Assembly (NCBI GenBank): GCA_029747015.1
Contig: JAKOGI010001980.1
Span: 91,360-155,359 of the forward strand
DNA: 64,000 nucleotides
Source of the DNA: Carnegiea gigantea
Taxonomy: Eukaryota > Streptophyta > Magnoliopsida > Caryophyllales > Cactaceae
Direction: 5' to 3'
A model generated the notes under the pieces. That model saw nothing but the letters and a program-made list of their open reading frames with translations, had not been told where the DNA came from and searched no databases. Each line of letters opens with the position of its first letter. Positions within the stretch are counted from its first letter, which is position 1. Made by a program: the position numbers and the translations under genes. Positions 23,640 through 36,350 of the stretch are shown here, one piece after another.

Positions 23640-24616
23640 TGCCGCCTTCATCCAGAAATTTCCCGCTTTTTGTGTGCCCTTTTGGCCTACCTAAAGTGGT
23701 CCCACAACTTGAGGCTCCACATGGTTTTGAATTTTAAGATTTCAGCTTTCAAATAAGCCCAAGTTTGTTTAATTTGGACGTTATTTGATTGGGCAAAATA
23801 TCACTCAAAGATACGTTATGCTGATCCAGTCCAGTCTGAGATAGGAGCATTGTTTGGGCCACAACTTTCAAACCGCTTATCCAAATTGAGCAAATGAGCC
23901 CATTCTGGAAAATAGACTTCCAGGGCTTTCTAACAAGCCTAAGAACGCGTGATTTGGCCGATTATTCTGGAAGTTATACTCTGTTGAAGTTGAGGCAGTT
24001 GCAAGGATTAATGCTGGGAATATGAAGATTCTTCGGTTACATATACTTGTGTGGCTGATATTGTGCACGTTTTAGATGCTTCTAGATTGATGTAATCAGC
24101 TGCAAAAATCATAGAATATTCCTTGTAACCTCCCCCACCCCCTTTTATGATGTGTCTTTTCATTTTTCTTAGACTTTTCATTAGCTAGTTTTTAATTGTT
24201 AGGGAGTTATTTGAGTCTTTTGATTGTCTTTTGCTGAGTCTATAAAAGGGGAGGGGCGTGTGAAGCTATTCATTCAGCATTGTAAGAGATTTCCAAAGTA
24301 ATACAAGCACCTTTGAGAGTGATTCTCATTTGTGTCTCAAAAATTCCTAGTTCTATATCTTGAATTTGGCTAATTCAAGTTGTGTTCTAGGTTCTCTATC
24401 TTTTCCAATTGGAGTGATTCCTTGGTAAGACAAGAGAATTAGCCCAAGATCAAGTCATTGAGTGGCTCCGTGAAGGATTATCTCAATTATAAGATCTTGT
24501 TCTATTCCTTTTTCTTGTGTAGTGAAATTCTTCATCCATCTTTCATTTCTCTTCCCAATTTGGCTTATTTTGAGTTGGAGTTTGATTTGGTTCACTTGCC
24601 ACCCACATATACATCA
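23512..24616 (+). repeat. 3' LTR of the chromovirus
   Basis: 1105 bp, matching 17718-18827, with TATAAAAG at 24241-24248. The end at 24616 is fixed by the following CAAAT duplication. Confidence 0.93.
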
Positions 24617-24621
24617 CAAAT
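24617..24621. repeat. Target-site duplication CAAAT (right)
   Basis: Exact copy of 17713-17717. Confidence 0.93.
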
Positions 24622-26526
24622 TACCATGACACTTAACACTCATTGAAATGTTTTAAAAGAAATTCTCAAATTTCTAATCAAAGAGGATATATCAACTCAA
24701 GAATATTCCAACAATGTCCAACATATATCCATTAATACATAAAAAAGGATTTAAACATTTTAGGCATACTTTGCATTTTTAACAAACTTCTCAAAAACAT
24801 ATCTTTGAGAAATTTCAATGTCATCTTGCCCAACTTATTTAAGAAAGGTGCATAACTTTTACATGCAATTTGGGATTTACAACAGTTGAAACATATTCTC
24901 TTAGCGCATCACATAATATTCTGTATAAGATATCATAGAGATGTCACATAATATTTTTACCCAAATTAATCTCAACGATGTCAAATAAACATGTTCACAT
25001 TTCTCATGAAATAAGAATTAAATAGCTCAATTAAAGACATACATGAGATTTGCAAAAGGAGTCACACCATACTTCATTTTCCAAAATAACAATATTAGAT
25101 ATCATAAGTAAATACTCACAAAAATGAAGTATTTGAAAGATATCTCATATAAATTTAAATAAATTATATAAATTCATATGCCCACATACTCAAACAAGAT
25201 TTACGCTTGGTCAACCCCTATGGTCAACCTTGGTCAACCCCTTTGGTCCACTATGTAAATTTTGAGCAAAACTTTTATTTGTATATACAATTTTTTTAGT
25301 TAGTAGTGAGGGAGGACTCATCCCTAACTTGCAAACATGCCATGCGACGCAGAACCAATCAAAATGTGTCCTCTCGACCTGTCACATAACCCATCATCTA
25401 AATTGCCCATTTTCATTCAAATTGATGCCAAATTTCATTTGATAATGATCCTAAACTTGCCCTAGGATTGATATCAACATGAATTTCGAAACACTGAGGC
25501 AAAATTGACGCTAAAGTCGAGTTCCGATGCTCGGAAAAGTGCAGTACCCTCGGCAACATTTTCAGCAAATTCAAATCAAAAAAACTGTGAATTCTCGGAA
25601 TTGATAGAGGGCTCCAAGTCGAAATTGTCTGGGCAATATGATGCGACATCCAATGTTTAAAATAAGTGATAAAAAATGATCAAATTTGAGTTCAAAATGT
25701 ACGAAACCTAACCTTAGGTTTCTACTTTTCTGGCCACATTCCCGCATATTAGCACCATATTTTACAAGGTTTTTATTGAGAACCTCATGGGTAACAAAAG
25801 GCACAAAGAAATTGCAAGAATAATGGGAAAAACAAATCAAATTTGAATTGTAATTTTCGAACAAATCCTAGCTAGCCGTGAGATTTAATTGCCGAAAATA
25901 GCTTGGAATCAAGTCTAAATTCATGACCCTAAGCGTTTATCGACGATTTTTTCGCAATGTTTCGGCTAATTTTCGATGAATTGTCGGCATGGTTTAAGGT
26001 TTTCACTTAGAATTTTCTGGGCAACAAAAAGAACCTGCTCATTACAGTAAACAATAGCTAAAAAGAAGATCGAAATCAAATTTCCTTTTTCAACCCAAAA
26101 CGCTAATTTTACCGGCAACTTATTTGCCTGAATTCGATTAGGTTCTCAATCAAATCGACTAATAAATTGAGGGATTTTAGTAGAAATATTTGGGGAACAA
26201 AATCGATGCATCAATTTGTAATAAAATGTTATGAAATCAACGATTCATGAAATCGAATTTGGGGTACATATGCAAAGAACCCTAAAAATTCAATTCGCAA
26301 TCATGCACATATACTTAGCGAAATCATGCAAATAATGTATCAAATTAAAGCTCTCCACAAGCTCTATCAATATCAAGGATACTAGGAAAATTCATCATGG
26401 ATTTGAACATGAAATAATGGAATGAATTTACGAGTGTAATAGTGATAAACAGGGAAATAAACCTAATTCCTCGTCGCGAATTTCAAGAAGTCTATATAAG
26501 TAATCCAACCAAGAAACAAGCCAATT
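24622..26526 (-). other. Copia leader / 5' non-coding region, separated from gag by the chromovirus
   Basis: AT-rich, without credible ORF. By position it is the 5' leader of the minus-strand copia element between its PBS and gag. A cluster of three TTGACC motifs (read on the minus strand, 25243-25207) stands out. Minus ORFs at 25413-25864 show no recognisable domain. Confidence 0.5.
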
Positions 26527-26539
26527 GACTTTGATACCA
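26527..26539 (-). other. Probable copia PBS (tRNA-iMet type)
   Basis: On the minus strand the sequence reads TGGTATCAAAGTC, close to the initiator-tRNA-Met PBS. Its orientation agrees with the minus-strand gag and RT to its left. Confidence 0.65.
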
Positions 26540-26852
26540 AGGAAGGAACTAATATATCAAATTAAGTGTAAATAGATTTACCTTAATCCTGCAGTGGAAA
26601 ACGATCGAACCTTGGTTACAATTCGGAGAATCCTCACAATCTCATAGCCTAAGAGCCCTAGGATTTTGTGCAGAAAGCTCTCTTTAGAGAACCCTTGGTG
26701 TTTCTTATGTATGTCTTTCATCTTAGACTGGTCCCCTTTTGTATTAGATGGACCAATCGAAGAACTAGGGATTGTCAGGTAGCTAAGCCATCAACTTATT
26801 ATATGGAGTGGGCTCGCACCCCTTATGGAAGTATCATGCCATAAGTCCAACA
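26540..26852 (-). repeat. Probable copia 5' LTR, about 310 bp
   Basis: On the minus strand it starts TGTTGGACTTATGG at 26852 and runs to the PBS. TGTTGG starts and LTRs of about 300 bp are common in plant copia. No second copy remains in the window because the 3' end of this element is cut off near 14344. Confidence 0.5.
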
Positions 26853-27011
26853 ATTAATATAACCAAAGCTACAGGGCTACCCAATGCAGTGGTGACATGG
26901 ATAAGGTAATAATTTTAGGGGTCTACATCAATCAAAGAAAAAGTGGAAAGATCCGAGATATGCAAAGATCTACAAAAAAAAAAAATTTATATATATATAT
27001 ATATATATATA

Positions 27012-27049
<38 letters not shown>

Positions 27050-27294
27050 AATAAATAATAAAGGCTCATTTGAAGTGATTGGAAATTCAAATAGGCAACA
27101 ATATTTCACTAGGAATCCCCTTAGTCAAAGGAGTCTACTAACCTAGTGGTACAAGAAACCAAACCACAATTTATCAAGCAACCCTGTAACCCATCAGTTT
27201 TGTTGGAAATGCAATGAATGTACAGGGTTCCTCTATTTCACAACTTCCAAAACATGCTTGTGAGTTGTGGACCTAACCCAACTACTGCACATTG
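26853..27294. other. Inter-element DNA with AT microsatellite, no gene seen
   Basis: About 440 bp between the copia LTR and the target duplication of the Tat element. The ORF at 26943-27146 is an artefact of the AT repeat. Confidence 0.6.
26988..27048. repeat. (AT)n microsatellite, about 60 bp
   Basis: AT dinucleotide run with one C interruption near 27013. Confidence 0.95.
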
Positions 27295-27299
27295 ATCAT
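27295..27299. repeat. Target-site duplication ATCAT (left) of Tat element
   Basis: ATCAT directly before the left Tat LTR. The identical ATCAT follows the right LTR at 60042-60046, almost 33 kb away. Confidence 0.8.
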
Positions 27300-28848
27300 T
27301 GTAGACGCCTAAAAACGGCTTCTTATTTTAAATAAACCCAATGATAAAATTAATATCCCATTTTGAAATCTTTGGTCCTAGCGGAGTGATAGTCTGAAAG
27401 AAAAAAGAAAAAAACCGAGTCCATAGGTAAAACTACCCAACTGGCCAGTCTCAAAGAGAACCCGGTCGGGTTCCTCACTATGAGAACCCGGTCGCGCTCC
27501 TTTTTTCTATTGTACCAACATCTTCTCTTATTAAGATAGTCAAATAGACCTCCACTAGCATTAGTATTCTGTGTCTGATTAATTCTAATTAGTTAATCAG
27601 AGTTCTAGTTTGTCAAGTCAATCTACTTAGATTAAGCCTAACGGAAATGGGTCTAGGTCTCCTTTTCCTAGGCAGATTCATGGAATCTCCTCGAATGCTA
27701 TTAAAAGGGAGCTGACCTTTTGGTCGAAGGCACATCAAAAAATTGCTAGAGTGACACATCGAAATCATTGAGAGCTGCATCTAAAGTGAGAAGAAAAGAA
27801 AGGAGAGCTTAGGATTCCTTTCTTAGGAGCGAGAATAAATATTTAGAGCAGGGAATTTAGCGTTGATTCAAGAACGCATCATTCTACTGGGTTCCAAAAA
27901 GATTCAGGTAAGGTTATCCTGAGGGCGCATTTTACAAACCTCATTCTCTTCCTTTTTGCTTTTTTTTTCCGTTTGATTTAGTTGATTGCAGTTTGGCAAA
28001 GATGTAACCTTTAATTAGTTTCGGCTCCTACTGCTGTAATACTTTGGATGGTTTTCCTTTTACTTATTTTTGGATGAACATTGTGTTTTGATCTTATATG
28101 AGTGATACTAATTTATTGCATGAATGTCTGTTAGAATGATTAATTCTTAATTTTTCGTTTTGATTAGCAAAAGCCATCAGTGATGATGCATGGTGATGAG
28201 ATGCATCCCATCACATCGTAGTACCAGTGCCCAGAATCTAGAACCTCAATTCAAGACTAAGGAGTTAAGATGGTCCCCTCAATAGGGATTGCTCAGTGGC
28301 CTTTCTAAAAACCTTTTTGAAACAAAATCAATTTGTCCCTTGGTTTGCTCCTATCGGTATGATTTTCTTTAAAGAGTGGCACATTTTGTAAGTTTTTTCT
28401 AAAACTCACTGGTGACCATATTAGCTACAGTTTAATATTTGTTATTTCAGATAACTCCCTTCTTCTGTATTGCTAGAATTTAGGGGCAAATTCGGATATT
28501 GGCAATGAAACCTGCAAGGACCAAAATATGGGTACCAAACTCACTGCGAAACCCACTCGGATTCCTAAATCAGGCCTATACCCAGATTGTAGGCTAGGTT
28601 GAGGCTATTGACATGGCCTAGCTAGAGAATTGCACCTGGCTCTACCAGGGAGCCTTGTTGGGTTCCTTCGTCAAGGTCAAGGCCCAGTTTCCCGAGATCT
28701 TACAGCCTCAATTTTGCCTGCTGTTTTTGTAAAAAAAAAAAGGTAATTAAAAAAATTAAATCTTTTTCTAAAAACATAATGAAATGCCTAGCAAATGAGT
28801 CCAACCATTTGTGATGGATCACACCTCTGGGGAGGTAGATCCTTAAAC
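27300..28848 (+). repeat. Left LTR of Tat element
   Basis: Begins TGTAGACGCCT and aligns with 58491-60041 from end to end, including the GGCAGATTC, GTTTGATTTAGTT and GGAGGTAGATCCTT blocks. The two copies differ at many positions. Confidence 0.85.
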
Positions 28849-28849
28849 T

Positions 28850-28867
28850 CGTGACTCCACTGGGAAC
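28850..28867 (+). other. PBS of Tat element, tRNA-Arg type
   Basis: CGTGACTCCACTGGGAAC differs slightly from the TGGCGACTCCACTGGGGA expected for tRNA-Arg, the primer used by Ogre/Tat elements. Confidence 0.78.
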
Positions 28868-29811
28868 GATTTTTTTAAGACGGTGAGATTTGAACTTCAA
28901 TACATGAAATTACCTTAATTGTACGTCTATTAGGCATACTTGCATTATACAATGCTGTCTATTGGGGACCAATAGCGTCTCTAGGCCAAACCCTATTATT
29001 GCCCCTCGGAAAAGTAGCCAGTCACTCGGTGGGCCAACTCAGCTTTCAACCACTTAGGCAGTTGCTTCACCATTCATGACACGCTTTCCTAGTTCACATG
29101 ATATAGGAAAGTAACTAAAATGTTCCAGTCTTGTCATGCACCCTATGGATGGAGTACGAAGCATTTGGGTCTTGAGAAGATTATTCTAAACCTCACCTGA
29201 AACTCTTATAACATATAACTTTTGTCCATGTTAGAACTTATGTGCATGATTGGAATGCAATGTGTCCTTACAGAATTTAACGTTCTTAGCCCAAAGGACT
29301 ATGCATTGACACTGTGAGTCTAGCACAATCTAGCTTTAAAAAATTGAGTTTAAGGAACTATACTAGAAATCAAAGCAGCTTTTGGGCCAATTGAGTCCTA
29401 AAAGGACTCTTGACCCAGAATTTGAATAGGTTTTGATTCCAGTTTAGATTGTCCATTTTGATAAAAAATATGCAAAAAAAAAAACGAGAGACCCAATTGA
29501 GTTCTTAAAAAAAAGCAGTGAATTTTACAGTCTTCATTTAGGAGTACAATTGAGTCCGGTCTTCGTGCTATATGCATAAGGGTTCAGTAAAGAATCATAA
29601 TAAGGGGTTTGGTTTTAGGCCCGGTTAGAACCCAACCGGGATGCAACTAGGAGGTCAGGCTAAGTTTTTGTCCCTTGAGGTCTGCATTCATGCCATAAAG
29701 CGCTATTCTAGGCTCTCAGTCCTAAATTTAAGCCTATAAGTTAGCATAGTTCATGTAGGGTCATTAATGAATTAAAAAAAATCTAGGCATGCTAGTCTTG
29801 AGCACTTTACG
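28868..29811 (+). other. Tat 5' leader, no gene seen
   Basis: About 0.94 kb between PBS and gag without a credible ORF. It includes the inverted pair CCCGGTTAGAACCCAACCGGG at 29620-29640, one of the element's recurrent palindromic motifs. Confidence 0.6.
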
Positions 29812-30423
29812 ATGTCAAACAGGCAAGGGAAGAAAAAGAAAGTGTGCAAGCAAAGTCCACAGATCGGGATAATTCTATCTTAAGAGAAATCTTAGAAAAG
29901 TCCGACTATTGGGTCGAGGACAAAGTGCAAGTTCAAGTGTAATACCACACCAACTCCAATAGTCGAGAATAGTGGTGAGATCACTCAAATCCTGAAGATG
30001 CTAAAATAGATGCAAGCTAGGATTGATGAAAGCGACAAAAGGATGGAAACAATGCCTGCTACATTCCAAGATCACACTAAGAACCTCTAACAATGAAAAA
30101 GAAGGGGAAGTTAAGAGGAAAAACCTGGAAGTAGTGAAAAAGGAATAAGAGGAAGAAAAAAGTGCTCCTCAAATGGATTTACGGGTGGATCGTATAGAGC
30201 ATTTGCTGAAAAACTCCTCTATTTTTAACAATTACTTTAATTATTATGAATGATTCACCTCTACCCTGAAATGGAAATTGCCCCCTAAGTTCACTATGTC
30301 AGGCATAAAATTTCGTCGAACTGAAAACCCTAATTATCATGTTTGACGCCTCAAAAATTATAATTCATTATTATGCTAATCCATAGCTATTTAATGTGGT
30401 GGAAGAACCTAGCTGGGCAACAC
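29812..30423 (+). pseudogene. Tat Gag, N-terminal part, interrupted
   Basis: The ATG at 29812 opens a basic MSNRQGKKKKVCK segment. A coiled-coil-like MQARIDESDKRMETMPATF lies near 30010-30065 and LPPKFTMSGIKFRRTENPN near 30279-30335, matching the 'PPKFKMPDF.KY.G..DP' entry of Tat/Ogre Gag capsids. Several stops and at least one frameshift occur. At about 30423 the reading breaks into an unrelated non-coding insertion and resumes near 33.0 kb. Confidence 0.72.
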
Positions 30424-32990
30424 TGTCGTATTTCATTGAGAAATACAATGCAAAAGGAGAATTCAACAAAATAAGCCAAAATAAATAATCCAAAGTCAAC
30501 AATCAAATTCTAATGGTCAAACAATCAGTTATAAGTCCAACATTTATTAAACTAAGAAAGGTTTAACTAAAAGAAATCTTCTAAGTAGCCTCGCCCAAAT
30601 CCCATTCCCATGCTGCACATTGTTATTTGAAATCAAAACATTTTAAACAATGAGACAGAACTTAATAATGTCTTCCCCTCACCGTAAAACACCTACTTAA
30701 ATTCATTTCAAACAATTATGTGTGAGAAGGAAACATTCAAACAGTTCGAAAATTATTCCCAACTAGTTTAAGATCTTTAAATGTCAAATATTGACCATTA
30801 TTCAAAATTAGTGCCAATTTCATTAGCAAGTGACCCACCAATGGGTCTCATGGCCTTCTGTTGAATAGCGTCATGGGTTACCAAAGTCCATCTTGGCATA
30901 TGTCCATTTACAATAACACAAACCCGAAAACCGCTTATAGTAATCCTAGGAAACTAACTTGTCTCCATATTAGGGTAAACTACCCTTATCTCAGGAGGCA
31001 CCCTCCTATAAAATCGCCTTAATCTTTCACTTTAGGATTTAGTATCTTATGGATATATTCATTTGGCTCCTAGTAAGTCCATCCCATTTTAACTAAAACT
31101 TTAGTTGACTTTGCAAACCACTTTTAAGACATGAACTACTGGGGTATAAATATTTAATCACAATGCCACGATACACGTTCAAAAACTCACAAAATCATAT
31201 ATCTTACTTTACGTTCTGATCATATATCGCAATTCACGTTTTACACATAAGGTCCCCTTGGCATACAATGTCCCATAACCATTCGTAACCATCCAAAACC
31301 ATTTTAAGAGAACAACCAAGGGGAGCTAGGGCATAGACATTACCTCAAAGAAGCATAAAGTATTTAGCTTGAGCTCGAACTAGAGTATTGGGCGAAAACA
31401 ATAAAATTAAAAGTCACGATATGTACTAACTTAAGGGAGTCCTTACACCCAAACGAATCTTTTCTAACCCAAAAGTCAACCTAACCACTAGGATCATATG
31501 AATATAACTAACACCTCATAGATATTGATTTTTAAGAACACAAGCAATTTATAAGAGCTGATTTATTAAAATGAATCAATTGTTGAAACCCATTAGGGTT
31601 TGGAAAACAGCTTCAGCTCAGTTTTCTTACCTAATCTGTAGAGACCGTACACCAAGGAAACTTATATTGAGATGAATGAATCCAATATGGAATGGTCTAT
31701 TTTCTGCTATAACTTTTTTTTTTTTAATAAGAAGTCAAAAGAAACTACAACAACTAACTCAAAAATTCACATCTGTTCACCCAACTAACTTCAGCTCAGA
31801 ATTTCGTAGCCGTGGGAGAAAATTTATTTCTCACTTGGTTTTAGCCCAAAATTAGAGATTCAAAATTCTAGAATACTAGACTTTTAGATATCCATGTCTG
31901 ATTTTTTTCACAATTTTTGGCTTGGTGGACAAAAGCAGTTTAGTCCACAAAGTTAGGCCTTCATAGGTGCAGTTTTTCATCTCCACTAACCCTACAATTC
32001 AAGTATAAGATCATACTACCCACTCAAGCAAACTTACCAAAATCACTATAAAACTATTCCTACACATCCATATTAACCCTAGAAATCAATAAAAACTTTG
32101 CCCTCTTTGAAGAGAGATTTTTGAATAGAAAAATTTCAGGTTTACCTTTAAGATATGAATGGATGCAAGAGGCTTGAATTAGTGCTTTCAATGACCCCCA
32201 AAGTCTCATAATCATAATACAAACATGAAAAAGAAGTATTAGAGTCCAGAAAAAGAATAAACTTGCTATAAAAATTAGTTATTTATGAGCATTAAAAAAA
32301 AATTTAACTCATGTAACCAAAAACCCTAAACTTCTCACCCAAACCAAGGAAAGAGGAAGGAGGTATAAGTGGTTCATTAGCTAGCTGGGGCAGCACGGCG
32401 GTGTGGTAATGGGGGCACGGTGGTGGCTATAACTGGAGCATAAGAGTGAGGGTAAGGGCTAGGGGGAGAAAGAGAGAGAGTGTGTGTCAGATGTGAGAGG
32501 CATATAGAGAATGAGGGTTGTGTATGTGATGGGGGAGATGGGGAATTCTCACGTAACAAAATAGCAATAACAATTATTTTTTTTAACTGACAGCTACAAC
32601 AAGAGGGGGAGAGAGATTCTAGGGTTATATCCCTTTCCCCAAAATACTATCTAATTTGAATTTTAAAAATTTAAAATTTGAAGAGGGAAATTTCAATAGT
32701 AAAATCTAAATTGTTACCAAATAAAACTAGCATAAAATAAATCTGAATTTCTTTTTTTTTTTGAGATAATCCACCAATAACAATAATCTTAATTTGAAAC
32801 ATTAAAATCATAGATTTGGGTCAGAAATAGGAAATGATTTGGGTTTGGTCCGAAAATCTAACTACATGAAGGCCGGCCCACTCTAAAATACTGCCTACGA
32901 GCTCAAGCGACTAAAAATCAACCTAACCATTCTTTGAGAATTATAAATATGAATTTTAGAGTTTTGCATCATGTGAGAACTTTTCCAGTG
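30424..32990 (-). repeat. Non-coding insertion in Tat gag, probable solo LTR on the minus strand
   Basis: About 2.57 kb separates two halves of the Tat Gag. No ORF of substance is present; the minus ORF 32377-32559 is a Ser/Pro/His low-complexity stretch. Length and composition resemble a long gypsy LTR read on the minus strand: a GGCCGGCC/AAACCCAAA-rich 5' part near 32880, pyrimidine-rich promoter-like sequence near 32450, and a TGAAATACGACA-type end at 30424. I could not find a matching target duplication, so exact ends are uncertain by a few tens of bases. Confidence 0.5.
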
Positions 32991-33560
32991 CCATCAAAGG
33001 AATTGACAAAGACATCTTTCCCCTAATACTTTCGATAAGAATGTCATGAGATGGTCATGAATTGGGAGGACCTCTACCGAGAATTTTTGCATCAGTACTC
33101 ATACGATACTAACCTTCCAATCACTATTAGAGAATTGGAGCTCATCAAGCAAGAGGAAAAGGAAGGTTTTTCTAACTAGCTTGCCAGATGGAGGGAAAAG
33201 ACAGCTCACATGGTAAATCGGCCTCAGAAGCCAATCTGGTAATGTTATTCATTAGGAATGTACAACCCACATACAGGTAAAACATGTGATTTATACCCTT
33301 TAAGAATTTCTCCATACTGTGGAATGTAGGGATCTTGGTGGGGGAAGAGCTAGCTAGCCAGATGCCTGCTAAAACTCACAGCGGTTGGAAAGGTGACTAC
33401 TAAAATAAAGATAAGAAAGCTAGCAATTCTTCCAACAAAGAAGTGCATGTAACAAATCACTGCACAGTATACCCCCATCAGGACAACCTATGCCAAGGCC
33501 TTGGAATGCTTGCTAGCTAAGGTAAAGATTGATCTCCCTCAAATCAAACCAAAAACTGAA
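32991..33560 (+). pseudogene. Tat Gag, C-terminal part
   Basis: After the insertion the capsid continues with NWEDLYREFLHQYSYDT (about 33060-33113) and LARWREKTAHMV (about 33180-33215). This is the conserved 'F.EYAQRWRE.AAQV' segment of Tat/Ogre Gag. Stops are frequent and no zinc knuckle is recognisable. The stretch to 33560 is probably the degenerate Gag tail. Confidence 0.7.
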
Positions 33561-35112
33561 GCAATAGGGTAGGAAAGTACTGTGATCCAACCAAATAGTT
33601 TCATTAGGTTCGGGAGCATGAGATTGAGATTGTTGAACCTTCAAGAACAAGTTAGAGTGGATGTTCAAGGAAGGCAATTGCCTTTACCTAAGGCTGCTCA
33701 AAGGCCTAAAAACAACAAAACCTACTTGGAGACCATGATAACATTTTTACTATCAACAATAATCCCAAAGATGATTGGGACCCTTTAGGATACGTACAAA
33801 GCTTTGGTGAACCAAAGCGCAGGGTCTGCTTCCTGCACAACATTCAAAAGCTTGCATCCTATAGGAGAGCGATGACGAAGATGTATATCAACTTAAGAAG
33901 GGTTTTGGCTTGATGAAGAGAGTGAACAAGACTTCTGAGGAGAAGATGAGAAGGAGGATTCTCTTGGTGGAAGAAGATAAAGACTAGGTCCAGCATCTCA
34001 TAAAAACTAAGCGATATCAAGCCAAAGATGCCCCATATGAAGCCTTAGAAAAAGAAAAGGGGACAAACATCAAAGAAGATGTCCTTGTGTTAAAATAATT
34101 GAAGAAACTTAACCCTGATATAACCATTTGACAGCTTATAGTGGCTATGCAAAAGCACATATAACTTTTAATTAAAGAACTAAATAAGATAGATCTGTAG
34201 CTTGACACCACACTTGAAGAGATGATAGCCTCAATCACCACTAGTAAGGGCACTATAGCCTTTAACAATAAGAATCTTCCACCAGGGGGCACAACACATA
34301 ATAAAGCTTCATATTTACTTCAGAAGCATGTACCACACTCCCTGGTGGATAACGGGTTAGCTAATAATGTCCGCCCTTGGAGGACTGTAAAGAGGCTGGG
34401 AATTAAGGAAAGTTAGCTCTCCACCCCCTCAACACACCTTCAAGCATATGATAACTCAAATAGATTAGTTCTGGGTACTATTCTTCTTCCTATTAATATG
34501 GGTTCCATCGAGAGGAATACGACATTCTAGGGTCTAGATGTTCCTGCTACTTATAATCTGCTCGTGGGCCACTCGTGACTTCATGAACATCAGGCGGTCC
34601 ACATTACGCTGCACCAAAAGACAAAAATGTTGATAAAGGGAGAAGTGGTCACCATTACAGGGGGTAATCTATGCGCTATTATTACCAACAAGGTCCAGTA
34701 TTAGAAGCAGAGCATAGCCAAAATGACCAAGAACTCTACAATTTTAAAACAATAGCAGTCTTAGAAAAGGATCAAGCTCCATTTGACGTCGATCCTTACT
34801 TAAACTTGAATGTGAACTCCATCATCAAAAGATGAGGATGCTTCCTAGGATTAGTTGCAAGCCAAAGAGCATAAGGCTGGACCACTTTTCCCTTGACACA
34901 ACAAGAAAATTATAAGTTTGGGCTAGGGTAGCAATCCACTTCTGAAGAAGTAATTGAGGCCAGAAGGGAAGAGCAAGCATGAAAATAGACTATCAAAAAA
35001 AGATATCAAAAGCATTACATCGTAAAGTCGTATCTATGCACTCTTAATGGCCAGTTCCTCTTTCAAGGAGACAATTTTCCTTTTTATGGTTTTCCTGAAT
35101 CCCATTTGATCT
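33561..35112 (+). pseudogene. Tat aspartic protease region
   Basis: An ORF at 33582-33788 lies in the Gag-Pro linker. The protease runs from about 34230. Its active-site region reads LVDNGLANNVRPW (34340-34380), with Asp-Asn-Gly where Asp-Ser/Asp-Gly is usual. A second part (LQAYDNSNRL near 34440, LDVPATYNLLVG near 34540) matches the conserved 'LDIPATYNLLLGRPW' of Tat/Ogre proteases. Decayed G-patch-like and downstream sequence (GQFLFQGDNFPFYGFPE near 35050) follows until the Athila A LTR starts at 35113. RT should come next but is absent. Confidence 0.75.
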
Positions 35113-36350
35113 TGATGGCCGCAAGCGCACGAGTGTTGTAGTTTAGTAAAGATATCATTCCCGTAAGGACCAATTATAATCTATTCAGTTTTGCCCTATA
35201 AAAGTGCTAAGAAAGCAATTTCAATAGAGAGTTTGAATGACACTATAACCTAATTAGAAAATTCAATGAATTAAAAACATCTAGGGATTTGCTTCACCTC
35301 ATAAAGATGTACATCAATGAAATATATCATATACTTGATTTATAACGGGAGATTAAAAGGGATGCAATCGCATTTACAATTCAATCTTCTTTCGAAATAA
35401 ACTGAATTACCTAAACTAACCAGTCATTCTTTCAAATGTCCTCGTTTAGTCTAAGTTATAGATTTTGGATAACGAAAGCGTCCTCTTAACAAGCAAATCT
35501 CCTTCAAGTATTGCTAAGTCAAGTCCTATCTTGTCAATCAAATAGCAAGTTTCACCTTTCAATCCTTCACTTAACTATTTAGAATTAGCAAATGAATTTT
35601 GCCAAAATTCAATCACAACAATTTCAAACACAGGATAGAATTCAATCAATCCGAATCAAGAACAAGTACAACTAAATAATGATGAAACATGTCAACATCA
35701 ATACTTGGCTAATAATCTCTAGATTAAGAAAACTACTCACCCATGTTTAAATCAACAAAACTAAATAGAGTTTGAGAGAAGAAAACTTAGTGCAATTAGA
35801 GATCCTTCAAGGGTTTCCTAACTTTGCAAGGGCTCCAAAACAGCAAGCACTTCTTCAACACTCACACTCAAAACTGCTAAAAATCTAAACTAAACTTAGA
35901 AAACATGGAAAAGAATGGAAAAACTAGAGAGAATGAGTTTGCCTTCTGCTATATGTGTCCTCTATGCTGCGAAAATGGCTCTATTTAAATTGGAACAAAA
36001 TCAACCTCGGCTACACGATGAAAAAAAATGAATAGCCATGCAGTTATGGCCCCAGCACAAACCATGGCCTTTACCACGAACAATCCGTGGTGAGCTCTAT
36101 CTCGGTAATCTTCTGTTCGTTCTTCCTTCCACAGGTATGGTGACTTGGGAGTGTCTGTGGGGAGTCAAAAAACACTTAATTATGGTCAACTTTGGGGTAA
36201 AATGATCTAAAAACCTACAAAACATGGAAAAGAACCATAACCCGAGCGTAAAATCGAAAAACGAGTGCATAATATAACACAAAACACATAATTCTCCCTA
36301 AAAATGACACAAAATGACCTCAAAATAGTGTGCACTTTAAGGACTTATCA
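35113..36350 (-). repeat. 3' LTR of Athila A
   Basis: On the minus strand it starts TGATAAGTCC at 36350 and ends CTTGCGGCCATCA at 35113. It aligns with 51635-52844 and with the LTRs of Athila B. It contains the motif ACCACGAACAATCCGTGGTG near 36073. Confidence 0.85.

Larger units (their letters stand above)
17718..24616 (+). mobile_element. Full-length Ty3/gypsy chromovirus (CRM-like), recent insertion
   Basis: A 6.9 kb element with two LTRs of about 1.1 kb beginning TGATGGAG and ending ACATCA. It has an initiator-tRNA-Met-type PBS (18830-18842), a single gag-pol frame, a PPT, and a perfect 5 bp target duplication. In the first 350 bp of the LTRs I count about 12 differences (about 3%), so the insertion is fairly young. 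The gag, integrase C-terminus and PBS type suggest the CRM (centromeric) chromovirus clade; Reina or Galadriel are alternatives that a phylogeny would separate. It inserted in the leader of the minus-strand copia element. It is dead by point mutation: five in-frame stops interrupt gag-pol. Confidence 0.92.

Noticed and set aside
32377..32559. Minus ORF rich in Ser, Pro and His
   Set aside because: Low-complexity reading of GA/GT-rich LTR-like sequence; no domain and no conservation seen.
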